Below are positions 1-7,920 of a stretch of 21,512 nt of DNA, piece by piece. The notes under the pieces were generated by a model, which saw only the letters and a program-made list of their open reading frames with translations, made no database searches and was not told the DNA's origin. This DNA is from Bifidobacterium breve. Lineage in GTDB: Bacteria > Actinomycetota > Acidimicrobiia > IMCC26256. The stretch spans positions 1-21,512 of the forward strand of contig CAMDSG010000010.1 in the NCBI GenBank assembly GCA_945907055.1. Reading direction: 5' to 3'. Numbering within the stretch: position 1 is the stretch's first letter; every line of letters begins with the position of its first letter. The position numbers and the translations under genes are program-made.

Positions 1-190
1 TCCTCAAACCAGCACGCAGGACGCCGTCATGTACAAGCACCACCTGACCGTCTGAGGAGACCCATGCATCGCTCTCTAAACCGGTTGCACCTTGATCAAG
101 TGCTTTGCGGAAAGCGGAGATCGTGTTCTCTGGCTCAAGGGTTCTCGCTCCGCGATGTGCGAAGGCGATCGGGGTCTGTCGGGTACTCAC
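1..190 (-). CDS. Glycerophosphodiester phosphodiesterase, N-terminal part (runs off left edge)
   Basis: Only the first 63 codons are in the window, read leftward from a GTG at 188-190. The translation begins MSTRQTPIAFAHRGAR, followed by PENTISAF and then GLESDAWVSSDGQVVLVHD. These are the hallmarks of the GDPD family: the HRG motif, the PENT motif, the E-x-D metal ligands in the LESDAW stretch, and the HD dyad. The enzyme hydrolyses glycerophosphodiesters to glycerol-3-phosphate and an alcohol. No signal peptide precedes the HRG motif, so a cytoplasmic enzyme is likely. I chose the GTG because it lies nine codons before HRG and no ATG or GTG was seen further upstream in the open frame. No Shine-Dalgarno is visible, so the mRNA could be leaderless. 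It diverges from the operon that starts at 393. Confidence 0.85.
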   Translation of the reverse strand, partial: MSTRQTPIAFAHRGARTLEPENTISAFRKALDQGATGLESDAWVSSDGQVVLVHDGVLRAGLR

Positions 191-392
191 AGGGCGAATC
201 GTCGCACGAATGGAGGCGGCAACGCTTATTTCGCTCTCGCTCCGAATAGGTACCTCTGAATGGCAATAGGTGGCCTGAACTCGCCCGGGTATTAATGCCC
301 AGTCATTAGGGGCGCTTCCCCAAATATTTCTCCTAAAGGTTGAACTGACTAGGGCCGATGACCCCCCTGTACCTAATAGAGGGAGACCTGAA
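191..392. promoter_or_regulatory. Divergent intergenic region with small dyads
   Basis: This 202-base gap separates the leftward phosphodiesterase from the rightward tat/helY operon, so it should hold promoters for both. A near-palindrome GGGTATTAATGCCC (287-300, one G:U-type mismatch) lies midway between the starts. GGGG-CGCTT-CCCC (309-321) forms a small hairpin. I could not assign a confident -35/-10 pair. The sequence GGGAG at 381-385 is a good ribosome binding site for the gene at 393. Confidence 0.35.
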
Positions 393-737
393 ATGACAAC
401 AATCCGTGCTAATTGCCCTGAGTGTGGGGACGTACAACTGAAGGTTACAGACCTCACAGTGAGGCTCTGCAGCAACGACGAGCAGGGTTCATACATGTTC
501 GACTGCCCGACCTGCTCAACAGTCGTCACCAAGGACGCAAGTCGCCGCATCGTTGACCTACTTACCTCTAGCGGGGTTGAGTTGCAGGTCTGGAGCCTTC
601 CAGCGGAGCTCAGCGAACCACATTTCCGTGGGCCTCAGCTCTCTAGCGATGACCTACTCTCTTTCCATGAGCTCCTCGAGACCAGCCACTGGTTTGGAGA
701 CCTAATCGAGATGGTGCGTAGCGCGCCATCGCAGTAG
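393..737 (+). CDS. Small zinc-ribbon protein of unknown function
   Basis: This is a 114-residue soluble protein. The N-terminal half holds a probable treble-cysteine or ribbon site: C8-P-E-C11 and C38-P-T-C41, with a further C26 between them. The C-terminal half is acidic and helical (LSSDDLLSFHELLE) and has a conserved-looking HWFGDL stretch. There is no signal peptide or membrane segment. The ATG is preceded by GGGAG at a spacing of 7. It is the first gene of the rightward operon, 13 bases before the next gene. I do not recognise a named family. The zinc site is inferred from the cysteine spacing, and the function is unknown. Confidence 0.75.
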   Translation: MTTIRANCPECGDVQLKVTDLTVRLCSNDEQGSYMFDCPTCSTVVTKDASRRIVDLLTSSGVELQVWSLPAELSEPHFRGPQLSSDDLLSFHELLETSHWFGDLIEMVRSAPSQ

Positions 738-750
738 GGTCGCCAAGATC

Positions 751-987
751 ATGCTTGCCCTACTGACACTCTTGATCGTGATAATCGTGGGCGGCACGCT
801 TGCCCTAGTGACAGTTCTTAAGAGGGCGCGCGCCGAGGTCTGGCCAACTATTGATGCGTTTGCTGAGTTTCGTGGTGCGCTAGACCCTGCAGTTCTCTCC
901 TTACGCCGGGACGCCTTCAAGGCAGCGAGTCGCCTTGAGCAGGGGAGATCTACTCAACGGATCAACTCCCCGAGCCTCGGGCGGTAG
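751..987 (+). CDS. Small single-pass membrane protein, unknown function
   Basis: This 78-residue protein starts with a strong hydrophobic segment (about residues 1-22, MLALLTLLIVIIVGGTLALV) followed by basic residues KRARA. That predicts an N-out anchor with a cytoplasmic tail. The tail has the patterned sequence EVWPTIDAFAEFRGALDPAV, which looks like a short amphipathic helix that packs on a partner. The gene sits 13 bases after the zinc-ribbon gene and 55 bases before the tatA start, so it belongs to the operon. A link to the Tat translocase is suggested by position only. No family was recognised. The ribosome binding site is weak. Confidence 0.6.
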   Translation: MLALLTLLIVIIVGGTLALVTVLKRARAEVWPTIDAFAEFRGALDPAVLSLRRDAFKAASRLEQGRSTQRINSPSLGR

Positions 988-1042
988 GCTCAACGCTGGG
1001 CCATCCCCTAGATGTGGGGCCGCACCGGCGTTTAAGGAACCA

Positions 1043-1498
1043 ATGATTCCCCAACTAGGACCACTTGAGATAGTTGTCGTTGTCTTAGTTGGTCTGCTCG
1101 TATTTGGGCCGAAGCGACTCCCTGAGGTTGGTCGTCAGGTCGGGCGCGGACTTCGAACGGTGAAGAAGCTTCAAGAGCAGGTGAGTCAAGAGCTTCATCA
1201 GGTTCTCCACTCCGATGACCCAGAGGACCCCTTCAGCGGCCTCACTGATTTCGTATCACGTGTCGGTGGATCAGAGGACAAGAACACCGATCCTCCGGAG
1301 GCCCTCAACGATGAGGCCCTCAACGATGAGAGCCTCAACGATGAGAGCCCTCCCGATCAGCAGCCCTTGTCAGAGACAGTTAGCAGGACTGACCTTCGAG
1401 GCAAAGCGGAGGATAAAGAGAAGAATCCAACACCCAGTTCGGGTACGCCAGGCGTTGGGCAAGCACCATCCAAGTACCGACCACCGGTGGCGGAGTAA
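1043..1498 (+). CDS. tatA: Sec-independent translocase subunit TatA/TatB family
   Basis: This is a pore or receptor subunit of the twin-arginine translocase, which exports folded proteins across the inner membrane. The 151-residue product has the family layout. A short N-terminal transmembrane helix (about residues 6-20) leads to the hinge FGPKRLPEVGRQVGRGL, then an amphipathic basic helix, then a long acidic tail. An acidic residue before the helix (PLEIVV) is TatB-like, while the GPKRLPE hinge fits both TatA and TatB, so the subtype is open. An in-frame start at 935 would add 36 residues with no homology. I chose the ATG at 1043, which has AAGGA at 1034-1038. The tail carries a 15-bp repeat encoding ALNDE/SLNDE units. 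Its stop overlaps the tatC start (TAATG). Confidence 0.88.
   Translation: MIPQLGPLEIVVVVLVGLLVFGPKRLPEVGRQVGRGLRTVKKLQEQVSQELHQVLHSDDPEDPFSGLTDFVSRVGGSEDKNTDPPEALNDEALNDESLNDESPPDQQPLSETVSRTDLRGKAEDKEKNPTPSSGTPGVGQAPSKYRPPVAE
1301..1360 (+). repeat. 15-bp tandem repeat in the tatA tail
   Basis: There are three units of a 15-bp sequence (GCCCTCAACGATGAG at 1301-1315 and 1316-1330, AGCCTCAACGATGAG at 1331-1345). A decayed fourth unit lies at 1346-1360. The repeat is in frame and encodes the pentapeptides ALNDE, ALNDE and SLNDE in the disordered acidic C-terminal tail, where length change would be tolerated. Confidence 0.9.
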
Positions 1499-2271
1499 TG
1501 GCTATACGACTAGGGCGCAGGTCTAAAGGTAAATCAAGTGACACGGAGAGTTCAAAGAGTTCAGGGCAGATGACCGTGCTCGAGCATCTCACCGAACTCC
1601 GGAGACGAATCTTCATCTGTGCGGTCGCAATCGTCATCGGCGCCACAGTCTGCTTCTTCTTTACACCCCAGATCATCTCATTCTTGGCACGCTTCTATGC
1701 CGAGGCGATTAACAGGGAAAACGATACCCTTATATTTACCGGACCAGCTGACGCGTTCATACTGAGGCTAAAGATCGCAACATACGGCGGAATCGTCGTC
1801 TCAATGCCAATCTGGTTGTTTCAAATCTGGCGCTTCATCACCCCAGGTTTGAACCCGCGTGAAAAGCGTTATGTAATTCCTTTCATTCTCTCAGCGGTAC
1901 TTCTATTCACCTTCGGGGGGTTCGTTGCCTTCCTCACCCTCAAGCCCGCCCTGACGTTCCTTCTAGGGGTTGGTGGCGCCGAACTAACCCCACTGCTCAC
2001 CGGAGAGTCCTATATAACTCTGGTTGCCTTGATGATCGTCGCCTTTGGTGTTGCATTTGAGTTTCCAGTTGTTCTGGTATTTCTTCTGTTGGCCAAGGTA
2101 CTCAGCACCTCTCAACTTAAGAAGTGGAGAAGATGGGCGATTGTCCTCATCACACTCTTCGCTGCCATCATTACCCCCAGCCAAGACCCCTACTCCTTGC
2201 TCTTCATGGCTGTGCCGATGTACCTGTTTTATGAAGCCTCAATAGTTATTGGAAAGTTGATGAAACGATGA
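1498..2271 (+). CDS. tatC: Sec-independent protein translocase TatC
   Basis: TatC is the core of the twin-arginine translocase and, with TatB, binds the RR signal peptide. The 257-residue protein begins with a 25-residue polar extension, then the family signature MTVLEHLTELRRRI with E33 at the position known to contact signal peptides. Further family motifs are the GIVVSMPIWLFQIWRFITPGL block, the AFEFPVV segment in the fourth helix, and the late ITPSQDPYSLLFMAVPMYLFYE block. Six membrane helices can be drawn. The ATG shares its A with the tatA stop codon, and the final TGA overlaps the next ATG (ATGA). The tatA-tatC-helY order matches mycobacteria. Confidence 0.96.
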   Translation: MAIRLGRRSKGKSSDTESSKSSGQMTVLEHLTELRRRIFICAVAIVIGATVCFFFTPQIISFLARFYAEAINRENDTLIFTGPADAFILRLKIATYGGIVVSMPIWLFQIWRFITPGLNPREKRYVIPFILSAVLLFTFGGFVAFLTLKPALTFLLGVGGAELTPLLTGESYITLVALMIVAFGVAFEFPVVLVFLLLAKVLSTSQLKKWRRWAIVLITLFAAIITPSQDPYSLLFMAVPMYLFYEASIVIGKLMKR

Positions 2272-2522
2272 AGGACAGAAACAATTCAAGGCCCAAGAAC
2301 TCCGATGAGAAGAAGCAGATACGCGTTGCGGTCGCTGTCGGTACGGCGGTGGTGCTATCTACTGCACTATTAATTTTCGCCGTACGTCCTCGCACCCCGA
2401 GCATTCCACCTCTACCGAGTACCTCTTCGTTTGTCACAACTAGTACTGCTGCTGTAGGGATATCTGGAATTACTGGCGCTACTGATCCTCAGACAGCGCC
2501 GTCTACGACGCTGGCGCCGTGA
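2268..2522 (+). CDS. Small single-pass membrane protein with Ser/Thr/Pro-rich tail
   Basis: This 84-residue protein has a charged N-terminus (KDRNNSRPKNSDEKKQIR), one transmembrane segment (about residues 19-39, VAVAVGTAVVLSTALLIFAV), and a tail rich in Ser, Thr, Pro and Ala. The positive-inside rule predicts N-in topology with the tail outside the cytoplasmic membrane. It overlaps tatC by four bases (ATGA) and the helicase gene by four bases (GTGA). That overlap on both sides argues that it is a real, co-translated gene rather than a chance ORF. No family was recognised. A role as a wall-spanning spacer or a Tat accessory is speculation from position. Confidence 0.65.
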   Translation: MKDRNNSRPKNSDEKKQIRVAVAVGTAVVLSTALLIFAVRPRTPSIPPLPSTSSFVTTSTAAVGISGITGATDPQTAPSTTLAP

Positions 2523-5191
2523 CCCTGGAGTCACATCGAGGCGCATTCGAGTCGAGCCTCAAATTTCCTCTCGATGATTTTCAGAGACGCGCACTCGATG
2601 CGATTGATGCTGGCGACTCTGTTCTTGTAGCGGCTCCGACTGGCTCTGGGAAGACCCTCATCGCAGAGTACGCAGCTGCATGCGCCATTAGCCGCGGAAC
2701 GAAGGCGTTCTACACAACTCCTCTTAAGGCGCTCTCAAATCAAAAGTATGGTGACCTAGTTGAGGCCCATGGAGATATCCAAGTCGGTCTGCTTACCGGC
2801 GATAACTCAGTTCGCGGTGACGCATCGGTAGTCGTGATGACGACCGAGGTGCTGAGAAATATGATTTACGCCGGCTCCAATGTGCTCGACGCTCTCGAGT
2901 TTGTCGTACTCGATGAGGTGCACTACCTGCAGGATCGATTTAGAGGGGCTGTCTGGGAGGAGGTTCTTATCCACCTCCCTGCGCATGTGCGCATCGTTGC
3001 TCTATCTGCAACTGTCTCGAACGCCGAGGAGTTCGCTGAGTGGATTCAGACTGTTCGCGGCAAAACTGTCGCAATAATTGAGGAGCGTCGACCCGTTCGC
3101 CTCACGAATCTCTATGCAGTCGGGGAGAAGGGCAGCCCCGATTTTCATTTATTGCCCGTCTTCATGCCTGACCCAGCCGACGACCTCCGTCCGAATCCAG
3201 AGGCAGCCAAACTTGATGGGCAGCCGAATAGAGATCGATCGGCTTCGCGATATCCGAGGGGTCGAGGGGAGCCACAGTCAGGGCGATTATTCACGCCATC
3301 GCGCGTCGAGATAATTCAACGCTTGGCCGACGAGAACATGCTCCCTGCGATTACCTTCATCTTCAGTCGCGCAGGCTGCGATGCTGCTGTTGATCAATGC
3401 CTCGCTTCGGGTATTCGACTCACAACTCGGGAGGAACGCAGAGAACTTCACCGCATCGCAGAGGAGCGCACCTCGATGCTGAGCGAGTCAGATCTTGTGG
3501 CACTTCGATATGACGCGTGGAGAATTGCATTTGAGGCGGGGATTGCAGCCCACCACGCAGGAATGATTCCTCCGTTAAAAGAAGCAGCAGAGGAGGCATT
3601 CGCAGCCGGCCTCGTAAAGGTTGTGTTTGCAACCGAGACACTTGCTCTCGGAATCAATATGCCAGCGCGCACAGTTGTAATTGAGAAACTCTCAAAGTTC
3701 ACAGGGGAGCACCACGAATTCTTAACACCGGGCGAGTACACGCAGTTAACAGGCCGAGCTGGGCGTAGAGGTATAGACGATCGTGGATTCGCGGTAGTCG
3801 CATGGAGCCCATTCGTGCCATTTGAGCAAGTTGCGGGGCTTGCCTCTCGGCGCACCTATGCGCTTACCTCTAGTTTTCGCCCTACCTACAACATGACTGC
3901 GAACTTGGTCGCTAGGTGCGATTCAATTGAGGCGCGACATCTTCTAAACCTCTCTTTTGCTCAGTATCGGGCCAATAGCGATGTGGTGGCTCTCGAGGAT
4001 CAACAAGAGATAATTGGCTCCCTCCTCGAGAAGGAGCGAGAACTAACGAAGTGCGACTTAGGTGATTTTGAGGATTACCGAGCGCTTATTGCTGGAAAGG
4101 AACGCCCAGGCGACTCCGCTAACCGCAGTTCAGTAGAGAGCGCTCTTGCTCAGATGCGCCCAGGTTCTGTTCTGCGAACCAAACGCTGTGGTGGACGCTG
4201 TGTGGTTCTACGTCATGAAGGTGGGCGGAGCGGAACAAGAATTCTTGTACTAGGAGCTGACTCCACCCTCACCCGTCTAGGGCCAGCCGATTTTGAGACC
4301 GCTCCAATAGTGGTCGGGGACCTTGAAATACCCAGACCATTCGCCCCTAAAAACCCTTCATTCCGTCGGGCACTTGCCGGGCGTCTGCGAGCACTAAAAC
4401 TCGAGGGCGACTCTGGCGATGCTGGTGACCCTGACACAAATCGTCGAGGGAAGAAGCAGAAGAAGACGCCTCCCGCTCCGGAGATTCACCCTGTCTCAGC
4501 GTGCCCGAGATTAGATGATCACTTGCGGGCAGCATCGAAGGCCGATCGCCTCGCTAAGGATGCTGCACGCTTAGAGCGCCGTGTCCAAGCCCGAAGCGAC
4601 AACCTCGGGCGCATGTTTGATCGCGTGCTTCGCGTTCTAGAGGCGCGCGGGTACCTGGATGGTTGGTCTCTGACCGCATCTGGAGAGAGCCTTATGCGAA
4701 TCAACTCTGAGACAGACATCCTTGTTGCAGATGCAATCAACACCGGAGTCTTCGATGGATTACGGCCACAGGAATTGGCATCCATAGCCTCTGTATTCAC
4801 ATACGAACATCGAGGGCCCGAGCATCGCCGACCACCCGCACCTCGCTGGCCTAGTGGAGACTTGGCAAAACGCTGGCGCTCCATCGAACGTCATTGGAAC
4901 TCGCTGCGTAGCGATGAGGAGGATGCGGGGCTCCCAGAGATGAGGCCACCTGACCCAGGGCTTGCACTGATCGTAAAAGCATGGGCTTCTGGGAACGACC
5001 TGAGCGACGTTCTTGATCTAACCGATGACCTAACCGGCGGAGATTTTGTTCGACACATGAAGCAACTCGTTGATCTACTTCGTCAGATTTCGTTGGTCTC
5101 AGAGAACGCACAGACGAAAGAGAGTGCGCGCACTGCCGCAGAGCTGTGTTTTCGAGGTGTTGTCTGCGCCTCAGGGGTGACCTCCAAATGA
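2519..5191 (+). CDS. helY: Ski2/Mtr4-like DExH-box RNA helicase (HelY family)
   Basis: This is an 890-residue ATP-dependent superfamily 2 helicase, probably acting in RNA processing or decay in the cytoplasm. Motifs visible in order are: Q-motif-like DDFQRRALDAI (19-29), Walker A APTGSGKT (39-46), motif Ia TPLKALSNQK, motif II DEVH (132-135), motif III SAT (163-165), the HHAG segment (345-348), ATETLALGINMPAR (371-384), and motif VI QLTGRAGRRG (409-418). The C-terminal third matches the DSHCT-type region (EARGYLDGW, LTASGE, NSETDILVADAI), as in Mtr4 and Ski2. The GTG start overlaps the preceding stop. The neighbouring tatC matches the mycobacterial helY locus (Rv2092c). Confidence 0.93.
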   Translation: MTLESHRGAFESSLKFPLDDFQRRALDAIDAGDSVLVAAPTGSGKTLIAEYAAACAISRGTKAFYTTPLKALSNQKYGDLVEAHGDIQVGLLTGDNSVRGDASVVVMTTEVLRNMIYAGSNVLDALEFVVLDEVHYLQDRFRGAVWEEVLIHLPAHVRIVALSATVSNAEEFAEWIQTVRGKTVAIIEERRPVRLTNLYAVGEKGSPDFHLLPVFMPDPADDLRPNPEAAKLDGQPNRDRSASRYPRGRGEPQSGRLFTPSRVEIIQRLADENMLPAITFIFSRAGCDAAVDQCLASGIRLTTREERRELHRIAEERTSMLSESDLVALRYDAWRIAFEAGIAAHHAGMIPPLKEAAEEAFAAGLVKVVFATETLALGINMPARTVVIEKLSKFTGEHHEFLTPGEYTQLTGRAGRRGIDDRGFAVVAWSPFVPFEQVAGLASRRTYALTSSFRPTYNMTANLVARCDSIEARHLLNLSFAQYRANSDVVALEDQQEIIGSLLEKERELTKCDLGDFEDYRALIAGKERPGDSANRSSVESALAQMRPGSVLRTKRCGGRCVVLRHEGGRSGTRILVLGADSTLTRLGPADFETAPIVVGDLEIPRPFAPKNPSFRRALAGRLRALKLEGDSGDAGDPDTNRRGKKQKKTPPAPEIHPVSACPRLDDHLRAASKADRLAKDAARLERRVQARSDNLGRMFDRVLRVLEARGYLDGWSLTASGESLMRINSETDILVADAINTGVFDGLRPQELASIASVFTYEHRGPEHRRPPAPRWPSGDLAKRWRSIERHWNSLRSDEEDAGLPEMRPPDPGLALIVKAWASGNDLSDVLDLTDDLTGGDFVRHMKQLVDLLRQISLVSENAQTKESARTAAELCFRGVVCASGVTSK

Positions 5192-5883
5192 CCATCCGTC
5201 CAGGAGACGAATGGGGAACGCCTACTGACTCCGCCCCCGATTTAGTGGTTCGCGGTAGCGATGGCGACCTAGCGCGGTCACTCAAATCTTGGCCACATCC
5301 AAACCCTTTGATCTCTTTCGTACCCTCGGTAGATTCGGATTTTGCAAAATCCCTTGGGCTCTCATCGCTTCGTGATCCTGAAGTCACCAATGTTGGGGCT
5401 GCAGGAAAAATAGAGGCGCCGATTGACGCAATTGAATACAGAATTGCAGGGAAGACATATCTCGCTATGAACGCTATTGAAGTGGGGGTCTCACCACTAG
5501 TGCTGCGGGCAACGAGTAGAAGCAAAGAGATCTCGGTCACAATTAACGGACGAAAATTCTTCAACGGATTCGCAAGCGGAGTCGTCGTAGCAAATGGACA
5601 ATTCATCGGAGCCGCAGACCTCGTTCCGCGCAGCCACCCCGGAGATGGGCGACTCGAGATTCACATTTACAGCCTCAAAGCAGGGGAGCGAGCGGCAATG
5701 CGCAGGCGTCTAGCCACGGGAAGCCATCTTCCACATCCCCGCATCTCGACGGGTTCAGGGTCGCGTGTACGAATTGAGGTCAAGGGCGGCGCTTTGCCGA
5801 TCAGGGCCGACTCCGAGTTGGCGGGGCGAGCGGGGAGGATTGAGTTCGAGGTCCGGAGCCCGGTAGCCCGGCTCCTTCTTTAA
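5188..5883 (+). CDS. Lipid-kinase C-terminal-lobe-like protein lacking the catalytic lobe
   Basis: This protein has 231 residues when started at the ATG overlapping the helicase stop (ATGA). An in-frame upstream start at 5146 would lie inside helY. The second half resembles the beta-rich C-terminal lobe of the DgkB/YegS diacylglycerol-kinase family: NGRKFFNGFASGVVVANGQF, then AADLVPRSHPGDGRLEIHIY, then a VKGGALPIRADSELAG segment and FEVRSPVARLLL. The N-terminal GGDGT nucleotide-binding motif of these kinases is absent. The N-terminal part (GDEWGTPTDSAPDLVV) shows no recognised domain. It may bind lipid or act as a non-catalytic partner. Kinase activity on its own is unlikely. It is the last gene of the operon. 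Confidence 0.7.
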   Translation: MTIRPGDEWGTPTDSAPDLVVRGSDGDLARSLKSWPHPNPLISFVPSVDSDFAKSLGLSSLRDPEVTNVGAAGKIEAPIDAIEYRIAGKTYLAMNAIEVGVSPLVLRATSRSKEISVTINGRKFFNGFASGVVVANGQFIGAADLVPRSHPGDGRLEIHIYSLKAGERAAMRRRLATGSHLPHPRISTGSGSRVRIEVKGGALPIRADSELAGRAGRIEFEVRSPVARLLL

Positions 5884-5980
5884 GCCAAACCGCTCCCAGT
5901 CTCTGAGTTCTAAATTCTTTTGGGAATTTCGGCATCCATTCCCATTCAAACTCCAAGTCGCCCGGTACGATTCGCCATCC

Positions 5981-7582
5981 ATGCAGTACGTCGCAGAGCA
6001 ATTCACCTCAGATGAAGCCACGGCCCTGCGCCCATACTTCACGAATATTGACGGCCCCGTCTTCGCCCTCGTAAATCTCCCAGAGGTCGTGAAGGGAGCA
6101 TTGTTTGCACGTTATTCCCGCTCCGAGAAGAGTCTTCGGCGACTATTCCTAGATGAGTTTGCCGTCGAACTTGATCTCTCGGGAGATATCACAGTCGACG
6201 CGAGTGTCGGAGTTAAACGCGCGGAGGCCTTATACGACAAAGTATTCCTTGAGTACGGAGACGACTCTGTGGCTCAACTGGGGGGAGTGCATCTCGCGTG
6301 TGAGCAGGCTTCAAATATTCTCACCAAGGTCCTCGAGTGGGGACGATTGATGGCGTACCTAGAGCAATCGACTCGGTACATTCCATACGACTCTCGACTC
6401 GGAGGGAGATTCCGTTATCTACGACCTCCCGAGGTACTTGAGTCGCCGCTTGGGGCGCTCTACGTAGCCGAGATGGATCGCCTCTTTGCGACTTACCAGC
6501 AGCTACTCCCGAGGATGATGGAGTGGGCCCGCGAGCGTTACCCAAAGGACCCTGGTGACCCCGATTTTGTCTACAAGCAAACCATCAAGGCAAAAGCATG
6601 TGATGCAGTCAGAGGGATACTCCCAGCCGGGACTCTCTCTAATGTAGGTATCTACGGAACTGGTCAAGCCTACGAATCTCTTTTACTAAAGATGCGCGCC
6701 CACCCACTACCAGAGGCACGCGAGTACTCAGAGTTGATGCTGACTGAGTTGCGCAAGGTTATTCCTTCCTTCTTAACACGCGTAGATCGCGCGGATAGGG
6801 GAGGCGCATGGTCTCAATATCTGATGGATACGCGCGAGCAAACACAGAGCGTTGCAAACCGAATCCTCGGCCGTATGGAGCCAGAAGATAGGCCCGGAGT
6901 GACACTTGTCGACTTCGATCCGGAGGGCGAAGACAAGGTTCTTGCAGCGATCCTCTACCCGGTATCAAACCTGCCAGAGGATGAAGTGCTGCATCGAGTG
7001 CGCAGCCTCGGAGCTGAAGACCGCCGTCAATTGCTCGCGGCATATGTGGGGGAGCGCAATAATCGGCGCCATAAGCCAGGGCGCGCGCTTGAGCGGACCG
7101 ATTACAGATTCGATGTGCTCGCTGATTACGGAGCATTTCGCGATTTACAGCGACACCGAATGCTGACCATTGAATGGCAGCCCCTAACACCGCTACATGG
7201 ATTTGATCTACCCGAGGCGGTTGTAGAGGCTGGAGCGGAACGCGAATTTACCGAGGCCATGGAGCGATCAGCTGCGCTCCATGGCGCCATGGCTCTGCGA
7301 TTTCCAGAGCAGTCCTCCTATGCAGTCTCCCTCGCATATCGAATTCGTTTTGTTATGCAGTTCAACGCACGCGAAGCATTCCATATGCTCGAGTTGCGCA
7401 GCGGACCCCAAGGACATGCCGCATACAGGACAGTCGTGCAGGATATGCATCGCCTTATAAAAGAGCAGGCGGGGCACGCGGCGATTGCGGATGCCATGTC
7501 ATATGTTGATTACGGGGTCTACGAACTCGAGCGTCTCGCGTCTGAGAGGGCTGCTGCAGCTCGTCGCTCCGCAGCTTTCTAA
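5981..7582 (+). CDS. Tandem ThyX-like (FAD-dependent thymidylate synthase family) protein with split motifs
   Basis: This 533-residue protein is about twice the length of a classic ThyX. Both halves look ThyX-derived. Classic ThyX enzymes carry RHRx7S. In the first half the matching stretch is W120-G-R122 with S130 inside EQSTRY, so the last Arg and the Ser remain but RH is lost. In the second half R391-H-R393 is intact but the Ser position is P401. The first half also has a helix resembling the ThyX ARxxLPxxTxTN region (AVRGILPAGTLSNVGIYG). The second half has FNAREAFHMLELRSGPQGH, which matches the NxRxxxHFLxLR region. The ATG at 5981 lacks a clear ribosome binding site. Such long ThyX-family proteins may not make dTMP. 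Confidence is high in the fold and low in the activity. Confidence 0.8.
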   Translation: MQYVAEQFTSDEATALRPYFTNIDGPVFALVNLPEVVKGALFARYSRSEKSLRRLFLDEFAVELDLSGDITVDASVGVKRAEALYDKVFLEYGDDSVAQLGGVHLACEQASNILTKVLEWGRLMAYLEQSTRYIPYDSRLGGRFRYLRPPEVLESPLGALYVAEMDRLFATYQQLLPRMMEWARERYPKDPGDPDFVYKQTIKAKACDAVRGILPAGTLSNVGIYGTGQAYESLLLKMRAHPLPEAREYSELMLTELRKVIPSFLTRVDRADRGGAWSQYLMDTREQTQSVANRILGRMEPEDRPGVTLVDFDPEGEDKVLAAILYPVSNLPEDEVLHRVRSLGAEDRRQLLAAYVGERNNRRHKPGRALERTDYRFDVLADYGAFRDLQRHRMLTIEWQPLTPLHGFDLPEAVVEAGAEREFTEAMERSAALHGAMALRFPEQSSYAVSLAYRIRFVMQFNAREAFHMLELRSGPQGHAAYRTVVQDMHRLIKEQAGHAAIADAMSYVDYGVYELERLASERAAAARRSAAF

Positions 7583-7920
7583 CCACAAAGCGCATCAGCA
7601 ACACCGCCAACATCGGCAACTTAAAGACGACTCACAGCGCGATTTAAGAGCGTTCAGCGCAAAGAATATTTCAGCTTTTGTTGGCCAGAAATATCTTCGC
7701 GGCCCGCCTTGATTATTAGGGAGTAATGGGGTGTAATGCATCTGCTTGCACTTGTGAGCGAGGGCCCGGTCGGGGTCGACTCCAGTTCGCTGGAGCGGAG
7801 GCCGATCGAAGAAGGCTTAGGCAACGGGATTCAGATACCCAGCAGAGAACGCTGTGCTCATTGATCGACGGAGACGCCGAGAAGATGAGGCGGTGACCCC
7901 AAGGGTATCTGAGTCCCAGC

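Noticed and set aside
64..249. Rightward 61-codon ORF
   Set aside because: It lies opposite the clear HRG/PENT-containing phosphodiesterase frame and has no recognisable protein features.
935..1042. Upstream in-frame start of the tatA ORF
   Set aside because: The extra 36 residues have no TatA character, overlap the preceding gene, and the ATG at 1043 has a ribosome binding site and the proper hydrophobic start.
4851..5606. Leftward 251-codon ORF
   Set aside because: It is antisense to helY and the lipid-kinase-like gene, both of which have clear homology. Its own sequence has no domain pattern.
5919..5937. Hairpin AAATTC/GAATTT before the ThyX-like gene as a terminator
   Set aside because: The stem is A/T-rich and lacks a T-run. 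It is too weak to call.
7737..7862. Rightward 41-residue ORF MHLLALVSEGPV...
   Set aside because: It covers the hairpins of the putative RNA, has only a weak ribosome binding site, and resembles no family. The RNA structure explains the sequence better, but translation is not excluded.
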